Shown piece by piece: positions 36,611 to 48,851 of a stretch of DNA of 64,000 bases; position 1 is the stretch's first letter, and each line of letters starts with the position of its first letter. The notes under the pieces are model-generated. The model was not told the DNA's origin, did not search any database, and saw nothing but the letters and a program-made list of their open reading frames with translations. The position numbers and the translations under genes are program-made. The DNA comes from Cornus controversa (lineage: Eukaryota > Streptophyta > Magnoliopsida > Cornales > Cornaceae): positions 83,531,270 to 83,595,269 of the forward strand of contig CM048846.1 of the NCBI GenBank assembly GCA_026545225.1, read 5' to 3'.

Positions 36611-37495
36611 CATGCTATAGTAGCTTAGGTTGATGACAGCTTATGGAGGACCAGTAGTATAACTTTCTTTTGATAAACTTTTATGAATTTGTGTTAGAAA
36701 TTGCCAGCAAGTGCAGCTTAATTTGAGAACCTCTTCCTAGCAACGATTTTTTCATGTATTGCCCTTGTTGAAAAATCGTTAATGTCTTGTTTTGGACAGC
36801 ATAGTTGAATTGGGCCATTGTTGGAGCAGATTCAAAAATGGGTTGAACGTATTATTAACTCCTGCACCATATTCCAGTTGGCAACCTGCATCCCCAAGGA
36901 CAAAATACTGTTGTGTTATCTTCATTTTTACAACTGCTGGTAGTTGGCTTAAACAAAGACACATCCAAGAAACCTATTATTAGCAAAGGATTCTAATACC
37001 TAAAAAATAACAAAAAAAATTCAACTTTCCCCAAAAAATTCTGAAAAAATAGAATAATAACCTAATCACTAAAAACCAATGAATATCAAATTTCAGACGA
37101 ATCGGAGTTTGTTTAGACAACGAACAAAAATTCCAAAATAGAAAACGTGATTTTGAGGCCTTAAACAATTGAAATTGACAGAATTTTTCATCTGAGACAT
37201 TTTTGGAATATCTATTGGGTTTAACAAGAAAAGGAAGAAGGTAGGATTTATGGTACGGTGACCTCTGGCCAAAAAGCAATGAAGTCAGCTCATTGCTGGC
37301 AATGTTAGGAATAGGATGCCAATTTTCCTTCATCTATCTATCTCCATATTACTGTATCTATATATAGAGAGAGACGTACATACTACATAGGTCAGCTTTC
37401 ATATAATAGATTATCTTAATCAACAGAAGAAACCTGTACTTTCAAAATTATCTTTCAACCCTATATTTCATTTATAACAATCTAAAACTATGTTC
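36611..37495. other. Spacer with LTR-like text
   Basis: No gene. At about 36990-37300, phrases such as caaatttcagacgaatcgga and tacggtgacctctggcc resemble retroelement LTR sequence. A TATA-like ctatatatagagag lies at about 37357-37370. Confidence 0.35.
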
Positions 37496-37499
37496 TTTG

Positions 37500-37610
37500 C
37501 ATTTGTGCAATGACTCCTCCAAGTTCAGCTCCACACGGTTCACATCAAATTCAACACACTTTGTGGATTACTTGCATATGTATGTACCTTATAATAATGA
37601 AATTGAAAAA

Positions 37611-37665
<55 letters not shown>

Positions 37666-38068
37666 GAAGAAGCTGCATTTGCCAAACTCAGCGAGGAAGA
37701 AGCCATGGCTGATTTCGAGTCAGTAAGGTCTTGTGCCTCCCTTCAGGAAGAAGCTCTAGCAGTTGTGTGCATCTCATTGCAGCAAGTGTCCTCTGTCATC
37801 ACTAACAAGGTGATCCTCATCTAAAAGTTTAGCATCATTCGCTAAATTAACCAGAATGCATGGAGTGGTTGAGACGAGTGTCCCAACTGCAGGATTTTGG
37901 CTTGCACAACTTGGGGGTTGTGGCAATAGTGGAACCATGGCTAACATCCAGAGCCTTAAGCTCTTTGCAGACCAGAAAATCGTTTCAGAGTAACGTCCAT
38001 GATGGCATTCATTTAATCTTCACTTTCTTCCCCATGAGATCGAAAGATGAAGCTTTAAGTTACGAGGC
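37500..38068 (+). pseudogene. Unidentified gene-like fragment
   Basis: The composition at 37664-38060 is coding-like, with higher GC and readable stretches (EEAAFAKLSEEEAMADFESV, SCASLQEEALAVVCISLQQV) before a stop at 37822-37824. A second open frame runs at 37860-38075. A (TA)n tract at 37618-37662 interrupts it. It runs straight into the duplicated AIPP2-like exon at 38069. I do not recognise the source gene. Confidence 0.35.
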
Positions 38069-38343
38069 TAGGTGAATTTGAAATTCAGAGTAGTGGAAGA
38101 CTTCCCAGTTTCTGTTATGAGATTCAGGCTCACTTATCTACTTGCTCATCGCCTAAAGTTTCTGAAGAAGTGAAGAAATTCCCTCACAAAATCCTTTTGG
38201 AGGAAGTACCTCAATCGTTTGAGTACATGGCCAACTCAGTTCCTGGGAATCATCCCATAGAAGACAGCATTGCGCTTTACTTCTTTGCTGAAGACCTTGA
38301 AAGGTTTATTTCATTTCTTTGGCATATTTGTTTTTCCTAGTAT
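38069..38343 (+). pseudogene. Duplicate of an AIPP2-like SPOC-domain exon
   Basis: About 95% identical by eye to 9868-10140, covering the whole exon and about 40 bases of the next intron. It has a 4-base insertion (cctcaatcg versus cctcg) and a 1-base loss (gggaat versus ggggaat), so its frame is shifted between them. The upstream exon and intron are not present: similarity begins at the exon's first bases. Not expected to make protein. Confidence 0.85.
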
Positions 38344-38344
38344 A

Positions 38345-38510
38345 GAGTTTTAATAAAGTTTTAAAAAGAAGGATAGGTTAAAGTGTAAATATGGACTTCT
38401 TTGAATTTTTTTAATAAAATATGGGGGTCATAACATATAATATTTCAAGTTTTTTTTTAAAGAAAATACAACTATTATTATTGTTGTGTCGTAGATTCAA
38501 TTATGTAGTT
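38345..38510 (+). repeat. Duplicate of AIPP2-like last-intron DNA, left part
   Basis: It matches 11937-12105 (gagttttaataaagtttta, ggataggttaaagtg, atttcaagttttttt). The source DNA between 10141 and 11936 is missing from the copy. It continues at 40226 after an L1 insertion. Confidence 0.85.
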
Positions 38511-40225
38511 TTTTTTTTTTTTTGAAATTCAAGCAAATTTATAAATGATAAATAATAAATAATTACAAGTAGTGCTTGGGCCTAAGGTAGGCCCAAGTAG
38601 CAAAGATCAGGCAAAAAAAAAACAAACCATTAGGTAATCCACGACAAGTCCAAGAAAGAACAGAACCCAGTCCAATGATGGGACATAACCAAATTTAGCA
38701 CAATATCTCGTCTTCATCTGGCAATCACAATCAATGAAAGAGAGCTTCATGTTTACCAGAAGCCCTAAGTTGACTAATCAGGTGGTCGGGGAGGACTGTC
38801 TGCTAAAATTTCTAATTGGGAAAGAGCACGACTAGCCTCAAAACAATATTTGAATTGAGGAGAATGCAATTTTGCCCTGATTGAGTTCCTAATGTTGTTG
38901 GTGACATGATTATGAGAGGACACCCTTTCATTGTTGAATCTATTGTTTCTTTCCTCCCGGGCGTGTTAGACACATGCAGTGAGAGTCAGCTTGGCAAATG
39001 AGTGATTAAAGCTCTTCTTTTGCCAGTGAGAGGAGATCCAAGCAATTAAACCAAACCAGTTTGAGTGGGGAACATATGACCTACATAGATCCTGGTTGAG
39101 CATGAGACCAAATGGGTTTGGAGAAATGACAGGAAAAGAAAAGATGATCACGAGACTCGATTGAAGCTAAGGAGAGGGAGCAACAATTTGGGATATGTCT
39201 AAAAACATTTAATTTACGGTCAAGAGTTGAGAGATGGCTCTGAATGGCAATCCATGTACAAAATTGGTGCTTGGGAATGGAAAAAGAATTCCATAGAATA
39301 TGATGACATGGTTTGATGGGAGATGAATTAGATAATGCTAAAATGGTGGATTTCATATTGTACTTGCCTGAGGGGGAGGTAGTCCAAACGAGCCTATCAG
39401 GAATGTTGGGAGAGAAATATAGAGGAAATGCCAACTCTGGAATTAGGGCAACAAAAGATGTTGGGAAAGACCAAGAGATGCCATCCATGAACATACAAAC
39501 CTTTGTATCCTTGGGGATAGATGTAGATTCAAGCAATGAAGCTCCATATTTGGCGTGCCATAAGCTAGTGTCACTACCTTTTTGCTAAATCATATAGACC
39601 TACCTCATCTATTTACAAAAATGTCACTACCTTTTCACTAAATCATCTCGGGTTCCGTTTTTGATTTTTGTAACTCTGATTGGCATGAAATTGATTCCGT
39701 AGCGCATAAAATATTTTATTTAAGCTATTTTCTAAATTTGGTGTCATTCCGACACTTTGGAATTTTCTGAATTCACGGGGCCCGCGTTTCGAGTCAACTA
39801 GACCCGAAAAAATCAACTTTTGTCAAACATTCCGAAAACTTTTCCAAACCTTAAATAAGTTCCCAAACATGTATTTTACCTTTAAAACACATTTTAAATC
39901 ATTTAAAATCCTATTTCAAAAAATAATTAAATAAAAGAAAAATTCGGATCTCTACACAGGTACACCAAATACTTTAAGGATTTGGGTTGATAACAGCCCA
40001 TAGATGTCTCAACACAGCAGCTTTGTTCGAAACTTCCAAATTTGGAATCCCCAAACCCCTTTTTGATTTAGGCTTGCAAATGAAAATCCTGGCCACTTTA
40101 GCTCCATGCTTTTTCATTTCAGAACCTGACCAAAGAAACGATCTAATGACAGAGTTAATATCATTTAGATTAGATTTTGGTAGGATAAAAATGCAAGACT
40201 AGTAAGTTTGTATGATACATATATA
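38508..40225 (-). mobile_element. L1 LINE fragment inserted in the duplicate
   Basis: It starts on the left with a long T-run (poly-A of the minus-strand element). On the minus strand it encodes KSKRGLGIPNLEVSNKAAVL (about 40080-40020) and SLWHAKYGASLLES onward, with the zinc-binding region IPKHQFCTWIAIQSHLSTLD and ESRDHLFFSCHFSKPIW (about 39280-39110). Short atgtag copies flank it. Only the C-terminal part is present (5'-truncated). An LTR-like piece interrupts it at about 39590-39957. Confidence 0.75.
39590..39957 (-). mobile_element. LTR-like fragment nested in the L1 (fossil)
   Basis: On the minus strand it opens TGTAGAGATCCGAATTTTTC, a common Ty3/gypsy LTR start, and it interrupts the L1 reading. 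No internal genes. Boundaries approximate. Confidence 0.4.
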
Positions 40226-42535
40226 TGTAGTTGTTTAAAGGATAAACTAATTATTTTTATTATGATTTATGAAATTTTTATGGTTAGGTTGATGAAAAAT
40301 AATATTACTCTTAAAATATAGGATCATATATATAAAAAAGATATATTTATTAGTCGTTGTGTCCCCGCCTTGTCCGTATTCTAATTTTTTACGATTTGTC
40401 ATGTCCATGTCCTGTATCCGTATTCATGCTTCTTAGTTTTAGTTAAATTAAAATTTTAACATGAGTTAAATTTATTACGTAATTGTTGTCAAGTGCCAAA
40501 TTTTATAACAAATAAAGGAAGGGTATTAGAAGAGCAAATATTCTACTCAAAGCCGTAATAATATTCTTACAATAACAACAATAACCAATCTCTTTTTCCA
40601 ACTACTTGGGATCGACTACATGAATCCTATGTTTCTATTCCGCTCTACCTCAGGACATAGCCTCAGTCAAACCACATGGTATCGTATCCTTTTTTACTAA
40701 CTCTACCCACGTTAACTTTGGTCTTCCTCTTCCCCTATATTACCCTCAATGCGAATTATATCACTCTTCTTAACTAGGGCATTTAAAGGACTTCTTTACA
40801 GATATCCAAACTATCTTAATCGATTTTATTTTATTTTATCTCCAATTTATACTACTCTAACCATCTCCCAAATATGATCATTTCTAATTCTATCATTTCT
40901 AGTCATAGTGCACATTCATCTCAACATTCGCATTTCTGTCATACTCATTTTATGCATATGTTATTTCCTAGCTGCCCAACATATTATGCCATAAATTATA
41001 GCTGGTCTAACAGCAATTCAATATAACTTATCTTTCATTCTTAATTAGATGCACCTATCACACAATATACTAGATGTGCTCTTCCATTTAACCCATTCTG
41101 CCTTGATTCGATGATTACATCATCTCCAATTTCTCCTTCATTATGAATAATTGAACCTAAATAACAAAAATGTTCACGTTTTTTTGTACCTCTTGATTTT
41201 TAATCCTCACTACATCCTTATTTATATATCTAGATTTACTAAAATCACACTCCATGTATTTAGTTTTATTAGTGTATTCAATTTTATTTCTACTTATCTT
41301 AAATCCTTTTAATTCTAAAGCTTCTCTCCAAACCTCCAATTTGGCATTAACTCATTCTCTAGTTTCATCGACTAATCATCAGCAAATAACACACACCATG
41401 GAATCTTATCTTGGATGTGTTTTGTCAACTTATCCATAATCAAGGCAAAAATGTATGGGCTTAATGATGACCCTTGATATAAGCCTACAATAATTGAGAA
41501 TTTACTTGTTTCCCTTACAAGTATTCTAGCTATAATCACACAACCATCATATGTATCCTTGTGACTCCTTTCTTTTCTAAAGCCTTCCATTTTTGATCTC
41601 TAGGAACCTTGTCATAAGCTTTCTCAAAATCAATAACCATATGTCAATCTCTCTTATTCTCTCTATATCTTTTTATTAGTCTTCTCAACAAGTAAATAGC
41701 CTCCATTATTGACCTTCTTGGCATGAATCCAAATTGAATTTTCAAAACTTTAGTCTCTCACCTTAGACATTGTTCAATCACTCTTTTCCAAAGTTTCATA
41801 GTGTGACTCATTAATTTAATACCACGATAATTATTTCAACTTTGTATGTCTCCTTTATTTTTATATATAGGCATTAAGGTACTTTTGTGCCACTCATCAG
41901 ACATCCTCTTACTTGTTATTATCTTATTAAATAATTTTGCCACCCAAGACAAGCCAATTTCTCCTAGAAACTTCCAAAGCTCAATAGGAATGTGATCGGG
42001 TCCTAAAGCCCTTCCCAAATTCATCTTATTTAAGACATTTCTAACCTCCTTGACCCTACGGAAAAATATGTCATCTCTAAGGTCACTCTATTCTTCTAAG
42101 TCTAAACTTTCTATATGCATTTAGCAATTTCTCAAAATAAAATTTCAATATTTTTTTAATTTCTCCGTCTTTTACTAAAACCTGGAATCTTCATTCTTAA
42201 TGTATTTAAAATGGCTAAGATTTCTAGTTTTCCTCTCCCTTAGTTTAGCAAGTTTATATATATTCTTCTCCCTTTCTTTTATGCCTAGTTTAGAATAAAA
42301 ATCATCACATGCTCTATGTTTTGCTTCACTTACTACTTTCTTAACTTCTTTAGTTATCTTTTTTATATTTTTTAAAGGTTTCACTATTTTTAGTTTTTTG
42401 TCAAACTTTATAGCATTCTTGTTTTGTTTTTATAACTTTTTGAACTTGTTCATTCCACCACAAAGTTTCCTTAAATAATGGTCTCGTTCCTTTTGATTCT
42501 TCCAGGACTCCTGTTGTTACTCTTTTAATAAAGGG
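40226..42535 (-). mobile_element. Duplicate of the RTE LINE and its flank
   Basis: 40226-40510 repeats the DNA at 12105-12420 next to the LINE in the AIPP2-like gene, and 40520-42535 repeats the LINE from its 3' end to 14434. The same features recur in order: CDFSKSRYINKDVVRIKNQE, a FADD box at about 41395-41384, and a GPDHIPIEL region near 42000. The one-base loss just after FADD is shared with the other copy. The endonuclease part is not included. Confidence 0.85.
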
Positions 42536-42844
42536 TAAATTACAGTCACACCTCCTGTGGTTTTGGTTTATTTCACATGGAGAGAAACTTTGTTTATAGT
42601 GACCGCATAAACCCAAACATTTTACACCGTCTATCAGAGAGACCCCAAACCGTGTATAGGCAAGTCTGACTCCTTTTGACACCATGCAAAAAGATGCTAA
42701 TACCCTTTGACCCTATCTAACTTTCTCTTTCTCTCTCTTTTCTCTTCTTTCTCATTCTCTCTCCTCTTTTCTTTTTCTCTTATCAAATAGTATCAAGTAG
42801 CCCACTCAAGTGCCACTTACCCTTCCTAATGTGTGTGATGAAAG
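42536..42844. other. Short repeat between the duplicate and the LTR element
   Basis: It begins aaagggtaaattac and ends near cacttacccttcc, a loose inverted match that could mark a small MITE. A TC-rich tract (about 42718-42780) lies inside. No target duplication recognised. Confidence 0.3.
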
Positions 42845-45800
42845 AAATACCCCCTACAAAATTTCATGCATGAGGTGACTAGTCTCATACATAAAACGTA
42901 AGAGATACTTACAACTGATAGCAAACAAGCATAGAATACAAAGATAGAATGAAACAAAATTTAAAATGGAATAGAAAGTCCTTCTGAAGTAAAAATATTA
43001 AATAAATAAAATACGTGTCTGGCAATACAACTTGGAAGTCCCGTAACCCAAGGACCCCTTGACCAGAAAAAACAAGAGTTATTACTTTAAATTAAATAAT
43101 CAAAACAACCAACGTTCCAATTGAATTCATAAGCTGAACATGAAGAAAATAATAGATTTCTACTTAGAAAACTAATGAGAGGAGATGTCTACCACAACCA
43201 ACTAACCCAAAACTCTATTTGCGCGGTGGAATTGGTCTGGGACCTAAAATGTCAACAAAGTGGATTAAACCCACGAGCAAGTTCACTCTACTACAACCCA
43301 ATTAGAAAATCGGTAAACATACCCTCTATTTGAGGGACAACAAGTATATACAAATATATACAAATCATTTTCTTATTTATCTCATATCTCCAAAATAGAT
43401 GTCATCTTATATACTGTCCTAATTCAACTCCTATCACACAAATTTAGAACCTATTATCTAAGTTCAAAACCAAAGGCACAAAAATATAATATCCTATTAA
43501 TCCTAGGCAATCCTTACATGCCTCCTATACTATCATTAAATACCTTATTAGGTATTGGCAATCCTGACATGCTCCATGGCAATCCTTACATACCTCCCTA
43601 GATACCTTATTAGGTATTGACAATCCTGATATACCCCCTGACAATCTTTACTTGCCTCAAGAACTAACCTATTAAACCAAAACAAAAGACCTAACCTACT
43701 TAGAACTGTGGGCCTCACTCATCACTTCCCTCCTCGAGTCGTCATTGTGAGGAACTACTAACTGCCCCTTGTATCGCAATCCTCTATCCGTACCCAATGT
43801 ATAAAATGGTATCTCTCTAGATTTTGACTCAACCACTTTCTCTATGCATTGCGAGTCAGTAAGCTGATTTGAAATTACCCTTCGAATAATAGTAGGTGTG
43901 ACCACTACACATGTTACAAAGGCATTAGCACAGGTATCAACGTTGCTCAAGCCATTCCAATTTGCTTCGAATAGAGCGAAAAGACTAGCATAGGGTCGGC
44001 AACTAAGTGCATCAGCCACTACGTTCGCTTTCCCTGGGTGGTACTGGATGAAAAAATGATAATCTTTCATAAACTTAAGCCACTTGCACTGTCTCATATT
44101 CAACTCATTCTACGAGAATAGATACTGCAAACTCTTGTGGTCACTGAACAAAAAGTCTCTCCCAAAAGATAATGTCTCCAAGTCCTCAAGGCAAAAACTG
44201 CAGCTACTAACTCCAGATTGTGATTCGGGTAGTTAAGCTCGTGAGGCTTAAGCTTACGTGAAGCATAAGATATCGGCCTCTCCTCCTACATCAACATGCT
44301 ACCCAAATCCTATAATGATGCATCAGTATATACCAAGTACTCAACCCCGCTTTGAGGAGTAGCTAGAACAAGTGCAGTTGTCAACCTACTTTTCAACTCA
44401 TCGAATACCGCTTGACAAGAGTCATCCCAAACAAAAAGTACACCCTTTTTAGTGAGATGGGTGAGCGGACAAGCAATCTTGGAGAAGCCCTGAATATATC
44501 TGCGATAATAACCAGCTAACCCCAAAAAACTATAAATCTCTGTGGGTGAGGTAGGCTACCCCTACTCTAACATTGCCAACACTTTACTTGGATCAACCGC
44601 TATCCCTTTCTTAGATACTATGTGACCCAATAACTTCACCTCCCTCTACTAGAAATCACACTTCTCAAACTTTGCATACCGTTGATGATCTCTCAGTGTC
44701 TGCAGAATGATATGAAGATGTCTGGCATGATCCACCTCTGTCCTAGAATAAACCAGAATGTCATTGATGAAAATAATAACAAACTGATCTAAATTTTTCC
44801 TGAACACTCTGTTCATCAAATCCATGAAGACAGTTGGGGCGTTTGTTAACCCGAATGGTATAATCTGAAACTCATACGACCCATATCTAGTAAGAAGGCT
44901 GTCTTCGGTACATCCTGCTCCCTAACTCAAAACTGATGATACTTGGATCTCAAATCTATCTTCGAGATGTAAGTGGCTCCCTTCAGCTGATCAAACAGAT
45001 CATCAATCCTAGACAACAGGTATTTGTTGCGGATTGTGACCTTAGTCAATTCCCTGTAGTCAATATAAAGGCGAAGATACTCATCCTTTTTTTTCACAAA
45101 CAACACCAGTGCTCCCCACGGTGAAGTACCCCTGCGAATAAATTTCTGACTGAGAAGTTGTTGAATCTGATCCTTCAGCTCCATCATTTTCACAGGCACC
45201 ATTCTGTATGGGGCCCTAGCAATAAGCGTGGTGCCTAGAGCTAAATCTATCATGAAGTCTATCTCACGACTCAGTAGTAACCCTGGGATCTCCTGAAACA
45301 CATCCTGAAAGTCTCGTACCACTGGAATGGAATCTAAAGATATTGTAGTTCCTTCTAGAGACCCCTCATTGATAAAGAACAAGTGCACACTAGAACCTCC
45401 ATTTGGTTGTGGCATAGCAATCAAATACATCTCTTGACCTGGTATCGCAAAAATAATTGCCTTATCATGACAATTAATCTGAGAATGGTAATGTGATAAC
45501 CAATTCATCCCGAGTATGACATCATAGGAATGCATATCCAAGATTAATAGGTCTGCCAAGAACCTGAGTCTGCCAATGTCTATAGGGACCGATCTATTGT
45601 GTTCCCGTGGAACTGTACTAACCCCCAACGGCGTAGCTATAGTAAGTGGGGAACTACACGCTGAGTAAGTATACTAGATAGTTTGGCAAACGACTGAGAC
45701 ACAAAAAAGTGAGATGCCCTAGTATAAAATAAAAACACGACCAAAGTTACCCTTTATCGGAAACATACCCTCGATCGCCTATAGAGCCTGCACTTCATAT

Positions 45801-46830
45801 GGTATGACATTGTAAACCCTACCATAGTGCATTTGCTGAACAGGTTATCATGTTATTCCCATCTTTTTTTTCCACTGTCTAACTAGTGGAGTATTTATTA
45901 TTTTGTTTCTCCCCCTACCCATTCCTGTAATCCGTCCTCAACTGTCAGTGCTGTAAGGCAACATCAACCACCCTATCATAAGTGGCATAAACTAGATTAC
46001 TCATAATGACCTGTCGAGTAGACCAAATCAAACCATTCACAAAATAGTTCATCTTTTTCTCTTCAGTGTTCACTTCCTCAGTTTCAAACAAGATTAAACT
46101 GGTGAATACCTGCTCATACTCTACGACTGTCATGTCCCTCTATTATAAATCTAGGAACTCTCTCTTATGAAAGAATTTCGAATCCTTTCCCAACTGTTAG
46201 GCTGCTCCACTAGTAATGGAGCATGCGCAATCTGTAGTGGCTGCTGAGGTGGCTACTAATTTTAAAAAGCAGTTGCCACTCTTGTACTTATAACCTGAGC
46301 AATAATAGTTGCCAAATTGGGAGAAAGTTCAGTATTTCCACCCTGAACATCGTCCTGACCTTGGTTGTAGTTTGCATTCCTCCTCCTATGGGGTGGTATC
46401 TGAATAATACCCCAATAATAGACTAAGACGTATAGAGTACGATGAGTCTTATTTAGATTCTATTTAACAGAATACGCAACGTGAAAGATACCCAACGACG
46501 AACCCTTAAAACTCAATGATATTTGAACCTGGAATGCTCTGATACCAACTAAAATACCCCTATAAAATTTCACGCATGAGGTGGCCAGTCTCATACATAA
46601 AACGTAAGAGATACTTACAACTGATAGCAAACAAGCATAGAATACAAAGGCAGAATGAAAATTTTTTTAAAACGGAATTGAAAGTCCTTTTGAAGTAAAA
46701 ATGTTTAATAAATAAAGTACGTGTCTGGCAATGAAAATTGAAAGTCCTGTAACCCAAGGACCCCTTGACCAGAGAGAACAAGGGTTATTACTATAAATTA
46801 AATAACTGAACAACCAACGTTCCAATTGAG
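42845..46830 (-). mobile_element. Ty3/gypsy LTR retrotransposon (broken fossil)
   Basis: Direct repeats at 42845-43125 and 46551-46830 are about 90% alike by eye and represent the LTRs. Next to the right one, on the minus strand, TGGTATCAGAGC (46536-46547) is an initiator-Met tRNA primer site. Legible minus-strand parts run from right to left: gag-like (about 46.1 kb), protease-like ([18 protein letters not shown]) and reverse transcriptase ([11 protein letters not shown]) at about 45.6-44.9 kb, and RNase H ([34 protein letters not shown]) at about 44.5-43.7 kb. Sequence style suggests the chromovirus branch. It is broken in several places. The LTR divergence points to an insertion some millions of years old. 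Confidence 0.8.
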
Positions 46831-47027
46831 TTGTGAGTGTTACTAATTATTATGTCATCAGTTAGGAATTTGAAGAGTTGTGAGTGTTACTAATTACCTT
46901 CATTGTGAGGTAAGTCCAAAAGTCATTAGTTAAGAGGAGAGGCATGAGCAAAATCCTACAAAAAAGAAGAGTGTAATACTGGCCGATTAGTGAATGAATG
47001 AAAAAAAAAAACATCTTATGAAATATC

Positions 47028-48598
47028 CTTGTGAGCAGGGGCGGAGCCAGGATTTTGGTGTTGGGGGGACTAATTTTTTTTTTTTTACATCAGTTTAATA
47101 TTAGTTTTATTTATATGTACAAAAGTATATATAATATACATGTATTGTATAAATATATATATACAATATATAAAGCATTAACAGTTTTTAGTGGCTTGAC
47201 TAAACTTAAGCTTATGCTTCCAAAGCAATCAATTAACCTGTTATCAATTAATTATTTAAATAAATTTTCATATTGAACTTTCCTAACAAGGACAGAAAAA
47301 GATTAAGCTAAAATTGAAAAATCTTTCAATTAAACAATTAGACTTTTAATTTATAGACAAATACAAAATTTATGTAGTAATATCACTAATTAATAATTAA
47401 GCAAAATCTGGAACACGTCATACATATTAACATATCAACTATTAATCTATCATTATTTTCAATTATAATTAATAGTATAATCGTACGAATAGAATAATTC
47501 AAAAATAATACTTCTAATTCATTAGTCCTTTATACCAATTTTCGTTAGTACATGAGAATGTCCCTGATCACTGATTCAGATTGAACCCATACCAGACTTT
47601 CAACTACTCTAAAAAAATAAGCTTAGTTTGATAAGTATTTTTCTATCAAATAAAGTACAATTGTTCTTTTTTTTTTTGAAACCCATATAAAAAATTATTT
47701 CCCAATCCAAGGAACAAGATTGAAATTAAATGTTAAAATCATTAATCCGTTCTAGTTTAGATTGCTAACCGATCAATTAATGGGTCCAATACAACCAAAC
47801 ACTTGAAATTAACATCCTTCTCTTCTTTCACCAAATTCTTAAAACAAAATCTTATGATCTTATAATGTATGTATATCAGTATATAAGAGTATTGGAAGTG
47901 GGCCTATTTTATTAATATTTGATTGTATTCACCGGAATGCCCCTGTTTTTACTATGTACTATATTTTCTTATGCAATGAAACAACACCCATTTAGAAAAA
48001 AAATAAAAAAATTAGAATTCTGAAGAATGACAAAATAGAATTTAGGAATTTTTAATTAAGAAAGAGAGATATAATTGATATAAAAGTAAAGTAGTCTAAG
48101 TAGACTTAGTGGAAGACTATATTAGGAACTGATTGATATAAAAGCGATTAGTGTGTGTGTGTTTATATTCATGATGTGCATGTTCTATTGTGATTTCAGA
48201 TGAGTTTCTAAAAGCCCAATAGCTAATGAAGAATTGGGTTTGGGGGAGTTTATTAGTATTGAGTTTCTAAAGGCCCAATGGCCAAAGAGGAATTGGGTTT
48301 GGGAGGGTTTATTAGAATTGAGTTTCTAAAGGCCCAATGGCCAATGAAGAATTGGGTTTGGGAGGGTTTATTAGAATTGAGTTTCTAAAGGCCCAATGGC
48401 CAATGAAGAATTGGGTTTGGGTGGGTTTGGGGGTTTATTAGTATTGAGTTTCTAAAGGCCCAATGGCTAATGCAGAATTGGGTATGGGGGGCCAAGTAGT
48501 GCATATACATATATTATTTTTGAAAGATATGTATAATAGTAAAAAAATTCCAAAATTTTGTGGGGCCATGGCCCCTGCTGGCCCCCCCTGCTTGTGAG
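47028..48598. mobile_element. hAT non-autonomous element, 1.56 kb, with perfect 8-bp TSD
   Basis: cttgtgag flanks it on both sides (47028-47035 and 48591-48598). The ends read caggggcggagccagg and ggccccccctg, inverted relatives of each other. CAGGGGCGGA-type ends with 8-bp duplications are hallmarks of plant hAT elements. No transposase frame is present; the inside is AT-rich and includes a 59-bp tandem array. Confidence 0.75.
48202..48490. repeat. 59-bp tandem array, five units
   Basis: Units start gagtttctaaaggcccaat at 48202, 48261, 48320, 48379 and 48446 (the fourth is 8 bases longer) and contain gaagaattgggtttggg. The central copies are nearly identical. It lies inside the hAT element. 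Confidence 0.9.
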
Positions 48599-48851
48599 TG
48601 ATTCACAGTCTATGAGGGTGTGAGACCTCTAGGTGTGACTTGTAGGCGTGACTCCAATAGGCTGCTCGTAGTCTTTTTCATTTCTCTTTAATTATTCTAC
48701 ATTTTCTACTATGAAACCTCAAATTTCTGCCCTAATTGTTTGAACATTCAGCCACTGAATTCAGTAAGTTTTAGCTAATTAAGGTTGCTCTTGAAGTCCT
48801 ACATCAATGGTTCATGCAGTGATCTTACTACCTTACTAAATGAATGCTTAT

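Noticed and set aside
40520-42535. Independent second RTE LINE insertion
   Set aside because: Flanking intron and exon DNA is copied too, and the FADD lesion is shared, so it belongs to a segmental duplicate.
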